NCBI GenBank assembly: GCA_963747735.1
Contig: CAVVGE010000004.1
Span: 434,001 to 498,000 of the forward strand
Direction: 5' to 3'
Length of the DNA stretch: 64,000 nt
Origin: AP-15 sp963747735
Lineage (GTDB): Bacteria; Pseudomonadota; Alphaproteobacteria; ATCC43930; CGMCC-115725
The translations under genes and the position numbers were made by a program. The notes beneath the pieces were generated by a model, which worked only from the letters and a program-made list of their open reading frames with translations, had not been told where the DNA came from and made no database searches. Below are positions 28,639 through 36,777 of this stretch, piece by piece (position 1 is the first letter of the stretch; the number at the start of each line of letters is the position of its first letter).

Positions 28639-28923
28639 TCAGCCCCTGTCTTCTTCCGGGGCCAGCGTGGTCAGCGAGAGGGCGTGGATTTGGGTGGCGA
28701 GCTCGCCGGCGAGCGTCTGGTAGACGAGGCGCTGGCGGGCAATTCGGGTTTGGCCGGCAAAAGCGGCAGCGACGATGGTGACGGCGAAGTGGGTTTCGCC
28801 GCCGGGCTTCGCACCCTCATGGCCGATATGGCGGTGCAACTCGTCGTCGATGACGAGCCGGGTCGGATGAAAGCGCTGGGTGAGCTTTTCGCGGATCGTC
28901 TCGGCCATCGGCATGGCGATCAC
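28639..28923 (-). CDS. BolA family protein
   Basis: Small Fe-S/glutaredoxin-associated protein. From GTG 28923 it has 94 residues; ATG 28914 or 28908 (MAETIREKL) are equally good starts. Family blocks are IDDELHRHIGHEGA, ETHFAVTIVAAAFAGQTRIARQRLVYQTL and IHALSLTTLAPEE. The invariant histidine of HALS is present. The start region overlaps the upstream VOC gene by 4 bases. Proposed roles are Fe-S trafficking and stress adaptation. Confidence 0.9.
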   Translation of the reverse strand: MIAMPMAETIREKLTQRFHPTRLVIDDELHRHIGHEGAKPGGETHFAVTIVAAAFAGQTRIARQRLVYQTLAGELATQIHALSLTTLAPEEDRG

Positions 28924-29453
28924 CCTTGCGGCCAGTCGCGGCGGATCGGGTCTTTTCCGTCCCAGCCGATCGCCGCTTCGCGCACCGCGTCGAAGATGCG
29001 GCGGCGGGCCGGGGTCAGCTCGGCCATTTCGATGACCGTGCCGGGATGGCCCTCATTGGCGAAATAGACAAAAGGCCCACGCGGGCTCTCGCCGCGCTGA
29101 CCGATGGTCCAGCCCGCCTTCAAGGCGCGGTCGAGCAGCTCATGGTAGTTTTCGGGCCAGCTCGACCAATGCTGCAGCCCCTCGTGGCCGGCGCCGAGGA
29201 AATCGCGGTACATGGTCGGTGTGGCGTCGCGCTGCTCGATCAATTCGAGCTGCATGTCGCCGGAATTGGCGAGCGCGATCGTCAGATGGATGTCGGGATA
29301 GGGCCGCTCCTGGTACCAGAACCCGTCGAGCGGCAGTTTCTCGGCGAGAAACCAGGGGCCGACGCCGCACACCTCGACCCAATGGCGCATCGCCTTGTCG
29401 ATATCGCGCACGACGATGCCCATCTGGCGCAACGGCCCGAAAAAGCGGCTCAT
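28920..29453 (-). CDS. VOC family protein (glyoxalase/bleomycin resistance fold)
   Basis: 177 residues with vicinal oxygen chelate blocks: LRQMGIVVRDIDKAMRHWVEVCGVGPW, DIHLTIALANSGDMQLELIEQ and GHPGTVIEMAE. His, Glu and similar residues at the usual metal positions are seen (MGIVV region lacks the first His, reading QMGIVV). Methylmalonyl-CoA epimerase and dioxygenase relatives share this layout. Adjacent acyl-CoA dehydrogenase and LLM genes suggest a catabolic role. Substrate unknown. Confidence 0.85.
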   Translation of the reverse strand: MSRFFGPLRQMGIVVRDIDKAMRHWVEVCGVGPWFLAEKLPLDGFWYQERPYPDIHLTIALANSGDMQLELIEQRDATPTMYRDFLGAGHEGLQHWSSWPENYHELLDRALKAGWTIGQRGESPRGPFVYFANEGHPGTVIEMAELTPARRRIFDAVREAAIGWDGKDPIRRDWPQG

Positions 29454-29463
29454 GCTGCCTCCG

Positions 29464-30669
29464 TCACAGCCCCAGGACGGCCTTGGTCAGGATGTTCTTC
29501 TGGATCTCGTTGGTGCCGCCATAGATCGAGGCGGCGCGCAAAAAGAGATAGCTCTTGGTCGCCTCGGCCGCCCAGGCCGGCCCGAGCTCGGGCTCGTTCG
29601 AGAGCGCCTCCAATTCCTGCGCCCAATCCGGCATCGCCAACGGGCCGCCGACATCCATCGCCAATTCGGTCGTCGCCTGCAGCAATTCGGTCCCCTTGAT
29701 CTTCAGTGCCGAGGACAGCGGGTCGGGCTTCCCCGCTTCGCTTTTGGCATAGGCGGAGACCACCCGGTATTGGGTGATTTCGAGCGCCTTCATATCGACT
29801 TCGAGCTGGGCGACACGCTGGCGGAACGCCGGGTCTTCGATCAGAGGCTTGCCTTGGGCGCGCATCTCGTGCGCCATTTCCTTGGCAAAGGCGACCCGCT
29901 CCTTCGATTTCCCGAGCCGTGCGATGCCGGTGCGCTCGTGGCCGAGCAGGTATTTGGCGACGTCCCAGCCGCGGTTCTCCTCAAAGACCAAATTCTCGAC
30001 CGGCACCCGGACATCGTCGAAGAACACTTCGTTCAGGTGATGGCTGCCGTCGATCGAGACGATCGGGCGCACGGTGATGCCCGGCGTCTTCATGTCGATC
30101 AGCAGAAACGAGATGCCTTCCTGCCGCTTCTTGGCGGTGGAATCGGTGCGCACCAGGCAAAAGCACCAGTCGGCGTGGTGCGCGGTCGAGGTCCAGATCT
30201 TCTGGCCGTTGACGACGTAGTGGTCGCCGTCGCGCTTGGCCGCGGTCTTTAAGGAAGCGAGGTCGGAGCCGGCGCCCGGCTCGGAAAACCCCTGGCACCA
30301 CCAATCGTCGATATTGGCGGCGCGCGGCAGAAAGCGGCGCTTTTGCTCCGCGGTGCCGAACTGGATCAGGACCGGGCCGATCATCGTGATGTTGAACGAC
30401 GACACCTCGGGCGCCGGCGCCAGCTGGTTTTCTTCGAGAAAGATCATGCGCTCGACCGGGCTCCAGCCGGGCCCGCCATATTCCTTGGGCCAGTTGAAGG
30501 CGGCCCAATGGCGCTCGTTGAGGATGCGCTGCCAGCGCACGGTATCCTCTTTGCGCGGCGAGTAGCCGAGCCGCATTCGCTCGCGGATGTCGTCGGGCAG
30601 ATGGTCGCGGATAAAGCCGCGCAATTCGCCGCGAAACGCGATCTCGCTTTCGGAAAAGTTGAGGTCCAC
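29464..30669 (-). CDS. acyl-CoA dehydrogenase family protein
   Basis: FAD enzyme that introduces an alpha-beta double bond in acyl-CoA. GTG 30669 (MDLNFSESEIAFRGELRGFIRDHLP) gives 401 residues. Blocks: QGFSEPGAGSDLASLKT (FAD-binding), VNGQKIWTSTAHHADWCFCLVRTD, GHERTGIARLGKSKERV, and ASIYGGTNEIQKNILTKAVLGL at the C-terminus. The longer N-terminal frame overlaps the LLM gene and is rejected. Chain length specificity unknown. Lies 11 bases after the LLM gene, so likely co-transcribed. Confidence 0.93.
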   Translation of the reverse strand: MDLNFSESEIAFRGELRGFIRDHLPDDIRERMRLGYSPRKEDTVRWQRILNERHWAAFNWPKEYGGPGWSPVERMIFLEENQLAPAPEVSSFNITMIGPVLIQFGTAEQKRRFLPRAANIDDWWCQGFSEPGAGSDLASLKTAAKRDGDHYVVNGQKIWTSTAHHADWCFCLVRTDSTAKKRQEGISFLLIDMKTPGITVRPIVSIDGSHHLNEVFFDDVRVPVENLVFEENRGWDVAKYLLGHERTGIARLGKSKERVAFAKEMAHEMRAQGKPLIEDPAFRQRVAQLEVDMKALEITQYRVVSAYAKSEAGKPDPLSSALKIKGTELLQATTELAMDVGGPLAMPDWAQELEALSNEPELGPAWAAEATKSYLFLRAASIYGGTNEIQKNILTKAVLGL

Positions 30670-30680
30670 GACCCGGCTCC

Positions 30681-31538
30681 TCAATGCGCGGCGGCGCGGA
30701 TCAGCCCGGCCCAGCGGTCGAGCACCGGCAGGATCCGGTCTTTCCCTTCCGAGGGCAGCATGACGACCGCGCGCACGATGCCGAGGTCGCGCCAGCGCGC
30801 GAGCTCGGCCTCGTCCTCGGGCGGGTTGAACATCGTCACCGGCAACGGGTCGCGCCCGGCGTCCTTCGTCATCTGGCGGAATTGCGCGAGCGCGTCCATC
30901 GGGCTCGCACCGGGCCGGCCGCCGATCGGGCACCAGCCGTCGCCATAGCGGACGGCACGGCGCGCCGCCTGCGGGAAGGCGCCGCCGACGAGGATCGGCG
31001 GGTGCGGCTTTTGCACCGGCTTTGGCCACGCCATCAGCGCGTCGAAATCGACCATGTCGCCGTGGTATTCGGCCTTTTCCTTGGTCCAGATTTCCTTCAT
31101 CGCCTCGATCCGCTCGCGCATCAGCTTAAAGCGGCTTTTGTACTCGGTGCCGTGGTTTTCCATCTCGTCCTGGTTCCAGCCGCCGCCGACACCGAACAGA
31201 AAGCGGCCGTTCGACACCTGGTCGAGCGAGGCGACGAGCTTGGCGGTCTGGATCGGGTCGCGCTGCTGCACCAGGCACACGCCGGTCGCGAGCTTGAGCT
31301 TTGTCGTGACGAGAGCGGCGGCGGTCAGGCTGACAAACGGGTCCATCGCCTCGGCATAGCGCTTGGGCAATTCGCCGCCGCCGGGAAACGGTGTCTTGCG
31401 CGAGGTCGGGATGTGCGAATGCTCGGGCGCCCATACCAATTCAAAGCCGCGCTCTTCGAGCGCCTTGGCGAGATCCACCGCCGAGATCGCATAATCGGTA
31501 AAAAACATCAGCACGCCGAATTCCATTTTCGCCCCCAT
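30681..31538 (-). CDS. LLM class flavin/F420-dependent oxidoreductase
   Basis: 285-residue luciferase-like TIM-barrel protein: FGVLMFFTDYAISAVDLAKALEERGFELVWAPEHSHIPTS, LKLATGVCLVQQRDPIQTAK, LASLDQVSNGRFLFGVGGGWN, and PHPPILVGGAFPQAARRAVRYGDGW. These match the TIGR03619-like subgroup predicted to use F420, though FMN use is also possible. Start could be ATG 31538 or the MEF codon four residues in. Likely part of the catabolic operon with the acyl-CoA dehydrogenase. Confidence 0.88.
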   Translation of the reverse strand: MGAKMEFGVLMFFTDYAISAVDLAKALEERGFELVWAPEHSHIPTSRKTPFPGGGELPKRYAEAMDPFVSLTAAALVTTKLKLATGVCLVQQRDPIQTAKLVASLDQVSNGRFLFGVGGGWNQDEMENHGTEYKSRFKLMRERIEAMKEIWTKEKAEYHGDMVDFDALMAWPKPVQKPHPPILVGGAFPQAARRAVRYGDGWCPIGGRPGASPMDALAQFRQMTKDAGRDPLPVTMFNPPEDEAELARWRDLGIVRAVVMLPSEGKDRILPVLDRWAGLIRAAAH

Positions 31539-31696
31539 TCGCGGGATGGTTTTCCGTTGCGCAGCTTAGCCGCGATCCAGGGCGCGAGGCCAGCCTCGTG
31601 CCCTGGCCGATCTCATGCCGGGGCCGGTTGCCGGGCCGGGACCACAATAAATGCCGCGCCGTCGGCGAAATCGGGGTTGGCGAGCACCCCGTCGCC

Positions 31697-32758
31697 TCAT
31701 GGCGGCCGGCCCTCCTGTTTGCGTCGTAACGACCAAACATTTGGCACTCGATGCCGTGGGGCCGTCCACCCCAACACGTCTTTGTTGGTTCGCCTTCTGC
31801 GATCGCATGCGTAGCGCGCTCGCGGGCGCCTTATTTCCGGGCGGCTCCGCGGGACCGGGAGGCCGGGGATTTTGACGGCAACGGCGCCGAGATGGTTGCG
31901 GCTGGTGAAGTAGAGCGTTTTCCAGTCGGCGCCGCCAAAGGCGAGGTTGGTGGTGGCCGGGGCGCCGTGGACGATGCGGCCCAATTTTTTGCCGTGCGGG
32001 TCGACGACCCAAAGGCCGCCCGAGCCGCCGCAATAGACGTTGCCTTCTTGATCGACCTTCATGCCGTCGGGGACGCCGGGCTCGGGGCCGGAGAGATCGG
32101 CAAAGACGCGGTCGGTGTGGCGGGCGAGGGCGCCGCTCGGCAACAGGTCGAAGGCGCGGATATGGCCGCGCCGCGTGTCGTTGATGTAAAGCACAGATTC
32201 GTCGGGCGAAAAAGCCAGACCGTTCGGCAGCACGAAATCATCGACCAGCAGTGTCAGGGTGCCGAGGTCGGGGGTGACGCGGTAGACGCCGGAGAAGGTC
32301 AAATCCCATTGCTGCGGTGCGGTGGGATGCGTCCACGGGTCGGTGAAATATATGCATCCGTCGGATTTGACGACGACATCGTTCGGCCGGTTCAGCTGGC
32401 GCCCCTGAAAGCTGTTGGCGATGACGGTGGTGCTGCCGTCCGCCTCTTGCCGGGTGACGCGGCGCGAATCGTGCTCGCAGGCGACGAGGCGGCCTTGCAG
32501 GTCGCGGGTCAGCCCGTTCGCCCGGTTGGTCGGCTCCAGCATCACCGAGGCGCCCTTGCCCGGCTCGTATTTCATGCGCCGGTTGTTGTGGATGTCGCTG
32601 AAGACGAGATAGCCGCCTTCGTGCCACCACAGCGGCCCCTCGGCCGGGCCGTGCGCGCCGCCAAACCCGTCGGCAAGGTCGTGGACCGTCTCCGAGGCCG
32701 AGACGATGCGGTCGAATTCGGGCGCCGATTGCTCGATGCGCTTTGCCGATTGCGCCAT
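31697..32758 (-). CDS. SMP-30/gluconolactonase-like beta-propeller protein
   Basis: 353 residues, six-bladed propeller: FGGAHGPAEGPLWWHEGGYLVFSDI (metal-binding Glu), LNRPNDVVVKSDGCIYFTDP (Asn and Asp ligands), VLPNGLAFSPDESVLYINDT, and PDGMKVDQEGNVYCGG. It hydrolyses lactones, probably of sugar acids. The fold ends near LGAVAVKIPGLPVPR; the last about 45 residues are arginine-rich and unlike the family, so the true end may be earlier. No signal peptide. The 158 bases before the LLM gene hold nothing evident. Confidence 0.85.
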   Translation of the reverse strand: MAQSAKRIEQSAPEFDRIVSASETVHDLADGFGGAHGPAEGPLWWHEGGYLVFSDIHNNRRMKYEPGKGASVMLEPTNRANGLTRDLQGRLVACEHDSRRVTRQEADGSTTVIANSFQGRQLNRPNDVVVKSDGCIYFTDPWTHPTAPQQWDLTFSGVYRVTPDLGTLTLLVDDFVLPNGLAFSPDESVLYINDTRRGHIRAFDLLPSGALARHTDRVFADLSGPEPGVPDGMKVDQEGNVYCGGSGGLWVVDPHGKKLGRIVHGAPATTNLAFGGADWKTLYFTSRNHLGAVAVKIPGLPVPRSRPEIRRPRARYACDRRRRTNKDVLGWTAPRHRVPNVWSLRRKQEGRPP

Positions 32759-32788
32759 GGCGTTTCCTCCGGTTCGGGTAACGGGTGT

Positions 32789-33520
32789 TTAGCGCGGCGC
32801 CTCGCCCCAGACGGCGTAGCGGCGGCGGGTGCGGCGTTCGCGGCCTTCCGCTGCCATGCGCCGCTCCTGCGCGGCGACGAGGTCGAGGAGCGGGTCGCTG
32901 CCGATCGCAACGAGGCCGTGCGCCCCAAAGAGCGCCTCGATCGCCTCGCGCGGGCGGCCGGTAAGAAACGGCAGCCGGTCGCCGATCGCGGCGTATTCGG
33001 GGCTGGCGCGGGCATTGTCCTTCGGCTCGGGCTGCGGCGTCGCATCGGCTTGGCCGTCGACGACGACGAGCCGCCCACCCGGCCGCAGCACCCGGCGCCA
33101 TTCGTCGATCGCCGCCTCGGGGTGCGGCAAGGTCCACAACAGATGCCGGCTGACGACCAGGTCGAACGAGGCCGGGGCAAACGGCAGCGCCTCGGCATCG
33201 GCCTCCTCGAAACGGACCGCCGCATTCGCGGTGGCCGCCTTTTGCCGTGCCAAGGCCAGCATCGCCGGCGCGAAATCGACACCGGTCGCATGATGGCCGC
33301 GCGCCGCGAGCTCCAGGCTCAAAAACCCGGTGCCGCAGCCGATGTCGAGCGCGCTCAACCCCGGCCCCCTCGGCACCACCAGATCGAGGATGCGGTCCCA
33401 GGCGGCGCGCTCGGCGGTACTGCCGATGCTATGGCCGAAATCCTCGTCGAAACTTGCCGCGCGCCGGTTCCAATGCGCCGCGACCTGCGCCTTGACCGGA
33501 TCGTCTTGCACCGCTGCCAT
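32789..33520 (-). CDS. class I SAM-dependent methyltransferase (UbiE/Methyltransf_11 type)
   Basis: 243 residues. SAM motif I LSALDIGCGTGFLSLELAARGHHATGVDFA near 50-79, then FEEADAEALPFAPASFDLVVSRHLLWTLPHPEAAIDEWRRVLRPGGRLVVVDG, the textbook order of motifs II-IV. An N-terminal helix VAAHWNRRAASFDEDFGH precedes it. The acceptor is unknown; family members act on quinones, lipids or small metabolites. Ten bases separate it from the LLM gene upstream on the same strand. Confidence 0.88.
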   Translation of the reverse strand: MAAVQDDPVKAQVAAHWNRRAASFDEDFGHSIGSTAERAAWDRILDLVVPRGPGLSALDIGCGTGFLSLELAARGHHATGVDFAPAMLALARQKAATANAAVRFEEADAEALPFAPASFDLVVSRHLLWTLPHPEAAIDEWRRVLRPGGRLVVVDGQADATPQPEPKDNARASPEYAAIGDRLPFLTGRPREAIEALFGAHGLVAIGSDPLLDLVAAQERRMAAEGRERRTRRRYAVWGEAPR

Positions 33521-33530
33521 AGCTCGTCCC

Positions 33531-34463
33531 TCAGGTAAGCCCGGCCAAGGCGGCCAACGCCTCGACCTGGTCGAGATGGCGCGAGACCGGGTTCAAGAGC
33601 AGGTGGCTCGCCCCCATCGCGACCATCGCCTCCAATCGCTCGCGCACGATTTCCGGTGTGCCGTGGAGGCCCGAGGCGTCGGTGCCGTCGGGGTTGTGGT
33701 AGACCGTCGTGAACCAGCGGTCGAGCTCGGCGCGCGCCACTTCGGGGCGCTCATCGACGGCGATAAAGACGCGTTTCGAGATCGGGAAGGCGGCTGGGTC
33801 GCGCCCGGCTGTTTCGAGTGCGGCGCGCAGCACCGGCACCGCTTGCGCAAACGCCTTGATGCTCGACCCGCCCGAGCCCATCCAGCCATCGGCGAGCCGT
33901 GCCGCGCGACGCAGCGCGTCGGGATGGCCGACCCCCATCCAGATCGGCACAGACGGCTCCTGCACCGGCTTTGGCGCCATCGTGCCGCCGTCGAGCCGGT
34001 AGAGCTCGCCGTGATAATCGACCCGGCGCTCGGCCCACAATTTGCGGATCAGCGCCACCCCCTCGGCAAAGCGGCGCACCCGGCGCTCGGTCGGCACCGC
34101 GAACTGCTCGTAGTGGTGCTCGCGGCCGAGACCGAGGCCGAGGATGGCCCGGCCGCCGCTGACATAATCGAGGCACGCCCATTGATGCGCGACATGGGCC
34201 GGATGGTGGATCGGCAAGACGACGACCGACGCGCCGAGCCGGATGCGGCTCGTTGCCGCCGCCGCCCAGCTCAGCACCACCACCGGGTCAAAGCAGAAAA
34301 CATGGTCGAGCGTGTTCTCGGTGACCCACAAATCGGCAAAGCCGAGCGCCTCGGCGCGCTGGGCCACCTGGCGCACGACGCGCATATCAAGCGGGTCGGG
34401 CGAGCGGTGCGGCAGCGCCATGCCGAGCGTGATCTGGTCTTTCAGAGCCATGCGCTCTGACAT
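33531..34463 (-). CDS. LLM class flavin-dependent oxidoreductase
   Basis: 310 residues, the second luciferase-like protein here and only distantly similar to the first. Blocks: LGFADLWVTENTLDHVFCFDPVVVLSWAAAAT, IRLGASVVVLPIHHPAHVAHQWACLDYVSGGRAILGLGLGREHHYEQF and EPSVPIWMGVGHPDALRRAARLADGWMG. Uses FMN or F420. Substrate unknown. Probably co-transcribed with the methyltransferase and SMP-30 genes downstream. Confidence 0.87.
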   Translation of the reverse strand: MSERMALKDQITLGMALPHRSPDPLDMRVVRQVAQRAEALGFADLWVTENTLDHVFCFDPVVVLSWAAAATSRIRLGASVVVLPIHHPAHVAHQWACLDYVSGGRAILGLGLGREHHYEQFAVPTERRVRRFAEGVALIRKLWAERRVDYHGELYRLDGGTMAPKPVQEPSVPIWMGVGHPDALRRAARLADGWMGSGGSSIKAFAQAVPVLRAALETAGRDPAAFPISKRVFIAVDERPEVARAELDRWFTTVYHNPDGTDASGLHGTPEIVRERLEAMVAMGASHLLLNPVSRHLDQVEALAALAGLT

Positions 34464-34545
34464 GCCACATCAAGCCGAGCCTGCTCAACCGGTTTCGGCT
34501 TGCTCCGGCCGGAGCAGCGGGTCGAGCTTGTGAATGTAGAGCCGG

Positions 34546-34872
34546 TCACTCGGCAGCGCCGGAGAAAAGCCGCAGGCCGATCAGGCCGAGGACGATCAGG
34601 GCGAGCGAGCAAAGGCGGCCGAGATTGGTGCTTTCGCGAAAAAACACCATGCCGACGATTGCCGTGCCGGCGGTGCCGATGCCGACAAAAACCGCGTAGA
34701 CGGTGGCAGCGGGAAGCCGCTTGACCGCCCCCGCCAGCAGGTAGTTCGTCGGGACCGCGCAGACGAGAACGACCATCAGAGGGGCCCAGCGCGACCACGG
34801 CGCCGACCACTTCAACACAAACGGCCAGGCGATCTCGAACACACCCGCAAACAGGATAAAGAGCCAGGCCAT
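34546..34872 (-). CDS. small multidrug resistance (SMR) family transporter
   Basis: 108-residue inner-membrane proton antiporter subunit with four transmembrane helices: MAWLFILFAGVFEIAWPFVLKWS carries the essential Glu14, then LPAATVYAVFVGIGTAGTAIVGMVFF and LGRLCSLALIVLGLIGLRL. SMR proteins work as dimers exporting cationic drugs or guanidinium; a single gene suggests a homodimer. ATG 34872 is one base past the xerC stop, so the two are coupled. Confidence 0.92.
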   Translation of the reverse strand: MAWLFILFAGVFEIAWPFVLKWSAPWSRWAPLMVVLVCAVPTNYLLAGAVKRLPAATVYAVFVGIGTAGTAIVGMVFFRESTNLGRLCSLALIVLGLIGLRLFSGAAE

Positions 34873-34873
34873 G

Positions 34874-35881
34874 TCAGGCGGGCGCGATGCGGGCGCGCGG
34901 GTGGGCGGCGTCATAAGCGGCGAGCAAACGCTCGGTATCGACCGCGGTGTAGCGCTGGGTCGTGGACAGGCTGGCGTGGCCCAGCAATTCCTGGATCGCG
35001 CGCAGGTCGCCGCCACCGGCCAAGAGATGCGTGGCAAAGCTGTGGCGCAGCGCGTGCGGGGTCGCACTCTGCGGCAGGCCGAGAAAGCCGCGCAGCGCCT
35101 CCATCCGGCGCTGCACATGGCGCGGGTTGAGCGGCCCGCCACGGGCGCCGACAAACAGCGGGCCATCCTTGTCGAGCGCATAGGGGCAGGCTTCGAGATA
35201 GTCTGCGACCGCTGCGCGCACCGCCGGCAGGACCGGCAGCAGGCGCTCTTTGCGGCCCTTGCCGAGGACCGTCAGCATGTCGCCGAACGGCGCCTCGCCG
35301 CGGCGTAAGCCGAGCGCCTCGGAGAGGCGCAAGCCGCAGCCGTAGAGCAGCGCCAGGACGGCGGTGTCGCGGTTTCCTTGCCAATTGCCGGGGATCAGAT
35401 CGCCGGTGGCGGAAACCGCGGCGAGCGCGTCCTCGATGCTCAGAGGCTTTGGCACGCCGGCCGGCAATTTCGGCCCGCGCAACGCCGTCAATGCCGCGTT
35501 CGAGGCGAGCCCGCGCCGCTTGAGAAAGCGCACAAACCCGCGCAGCACCGACAATTCGCGGGCGAGCGAGCTGCGTGCCAGATCGTCGGCCGCCCGCCGC
35601 GCGAGATAGGCGCGAAAATCGGCCGGGACGAGACGATCGACCGCCGCGAGGCTCGGCAATTCGCCCAGATGCCCGGTCAGGAAATCGAGGAAGAAGGCAA
35701 GGTCTCGGCCATAGGCCGCGATCGTGTGCGGCGAGGCCCGGCGTTCGCCGGCGAGCCATTGGGTCCACAGCGCCACCGCCGCGCGCAGATCGTCGGCGGC
35801 CGAATAGCGCGCCGCCGGCAACGGCTCGGGAAGTTTTGGGAAGCTGGTCTGCGCCAGGGTCAGCGGCTGCGATCGAGCCAC
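34874..35881 (-). CDS. xerC: site-specific tyrosine recombinase XerC
   Basis: Partner of XerD at dif. GTG 35881 (MARSQPLTLAQTSFPKL) is the best start because the upstream frame runs into DUF484; 335 residues follow. Catalytic residues are present: LYGCGLRLSEALGL (Arg), GKGRKERLLPVL (Lys), ATPHALRHSFATHLL (His-x-x-Arg), GHASLSTTQRYTAVD (His, Tyr). The frame is intact, unlike xerD. It follows DUF484 with a 22-base overlap, a pairing seen widely in proteobacteria. Confidence 0.94.
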   Translation of the reverse strand: MARSQPLTLAQTSFPKLPEPLPAARYSAADDLRAAVALWTQWLAGERRASPHTIAAYGRDLAFFLDFLTGHLGELPSLAAVDRLVPADFRAYLARRAADDLARSSLARELSVLRGFVRFLKRRGLASNAALTALRGPKLPAGVPKPLSIEDALAAVSATGDLIPGNWQGNRDTAVLALLYGCGLRLSEALGLRRGEAPFGDMLTVLGKGRKERLLPVLPAVRAAVADYLEACPYALDKDGPLFVGARGGPLNPRHVQRRMEALRGFLGLPQSATPHALRHSFATHLLAGGGDLRAIQELLGHASLSTTQRYTAVDTERLLAAYDAAHPRARIAPA

Positions 35882-36606
35882 TGCGCGATCGTGATCTCGA
35901 GGGCGCGGGCGAGAAAGCTCAACAGCTCGGTCCCGAGGCCGGGGCAGAACGCGTCGGACCGGCGCGTGCCGAGGCACATCAGCCCGACGGGCGCGGCGCG
36001 GCTGAAGGCGAGGCGCAGCAGCGCCTGCGAGCGGACGAGACCCGCCGCCGGGCCGAACAAGGCCGGGTCGCCGTGAATATCGGTCGCCAGCTGGGTGTCA
36101 CGCCCCGGGCCGAGCAGCGCATCGACGGTCCCGGCGCGCAGCAGATGGATGCCGTTCATCGGCAGGCGGGTCGTCGGCGAGCCGGCGCTTTCGATGCACA
36201 AGGTCACGATGTCGACATCGAGCAGCACCGCAAGATCGGTCGTGACGATCTGCAGCAGATGCTCGAACCCGGGGGCGCGCAGCATTGCCAGCACCGCGCG
36301 GTGCACTCGGCCCTGGCTTGCCAGATTGCCGCGGCTCGTCGCGATGACGGTTTTCTGCTCGTCCTCGAGCCGCGCTGTGTCGCGGCGCAAGCGCTCCAGC
36401 ATGAAATGCTGGAAATCGAGCACCTTGTCGCCGTTGTCGCGTGCGGGCGGGCGCAGCAGCCGCAATGCGCCGGGGTGAGAATCGAGAAAATCGGGGTGGT
36501 CGCGCAGATAGGCGAGCACCTCGCGGGCGCCGATCTCGCTCGGCACCAACACCGTTGGGCGGCTGCTGCGCAACGGTTTGGGCTGGTCCTGCGGACGATC
36601 GGCCAT
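35860..36606 (-). CDS. DUF484 family protein
   Basis: 248 residues, with a GAF-like fold expected from the family. Blocks: VLAYLRDHPDFLDSHPGALRLLRPP, DFQHFMLERLRRDTARLEDEQ (coiled-coil like) and VGLMCLGTRRSDAFCPGLGTELLSFLARALEITIAQWL. Ligand and function are unknown, but the gene typically adjoins xerC, as here. No membrane or signal segments. It is divergent from priA across a 171-base gap. Confidence 0.88.
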   Translation of the reverse strand: MADRPQDQPKPLRSSRPTVLVPSEIGAREVLAYLRDHPDFLDSHPGALRLLRPPARDNGDKVLDFQHFMLERLRRDTARLEDEQKTVIATSRGNLASQGRVHRAVLAMLRAPGFEHLLQIVTTDLAVLLDVDIVTLCIESAGSPTTRLPMNGIHLLRAGTVDALLGPGRDTQLATDIHGDPALFGPAAGLVRSQALLRLAFSRAAPVGLMCLGTRRSDAFCPGLGTELLSFLARALEITIAQWLDRSR

Positions 36607-36777
36607 TTGCCGCCCGTCTCAATGCCGACGCACCGCCCCGCGGCGCGGGCCGATGCGAAGGGCGGCGGCGAGACGGCATCCGAGCATGCGAACAATCACC
36701 CACATCGACTGCGCCGCGCCGCGATACGGGCGCCCGAGGGCGCTTGCCGGGCGGCGCTTGGCGAGGGAGTTTAGCCG

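Noticed and set aside
31697..31835. Frameshift at the SMP-30 C-terminus
   Set aside because: The odd arginine-rich tail might reflect one, but the alternative frame shows no clearly conserved end, so it is left as read.
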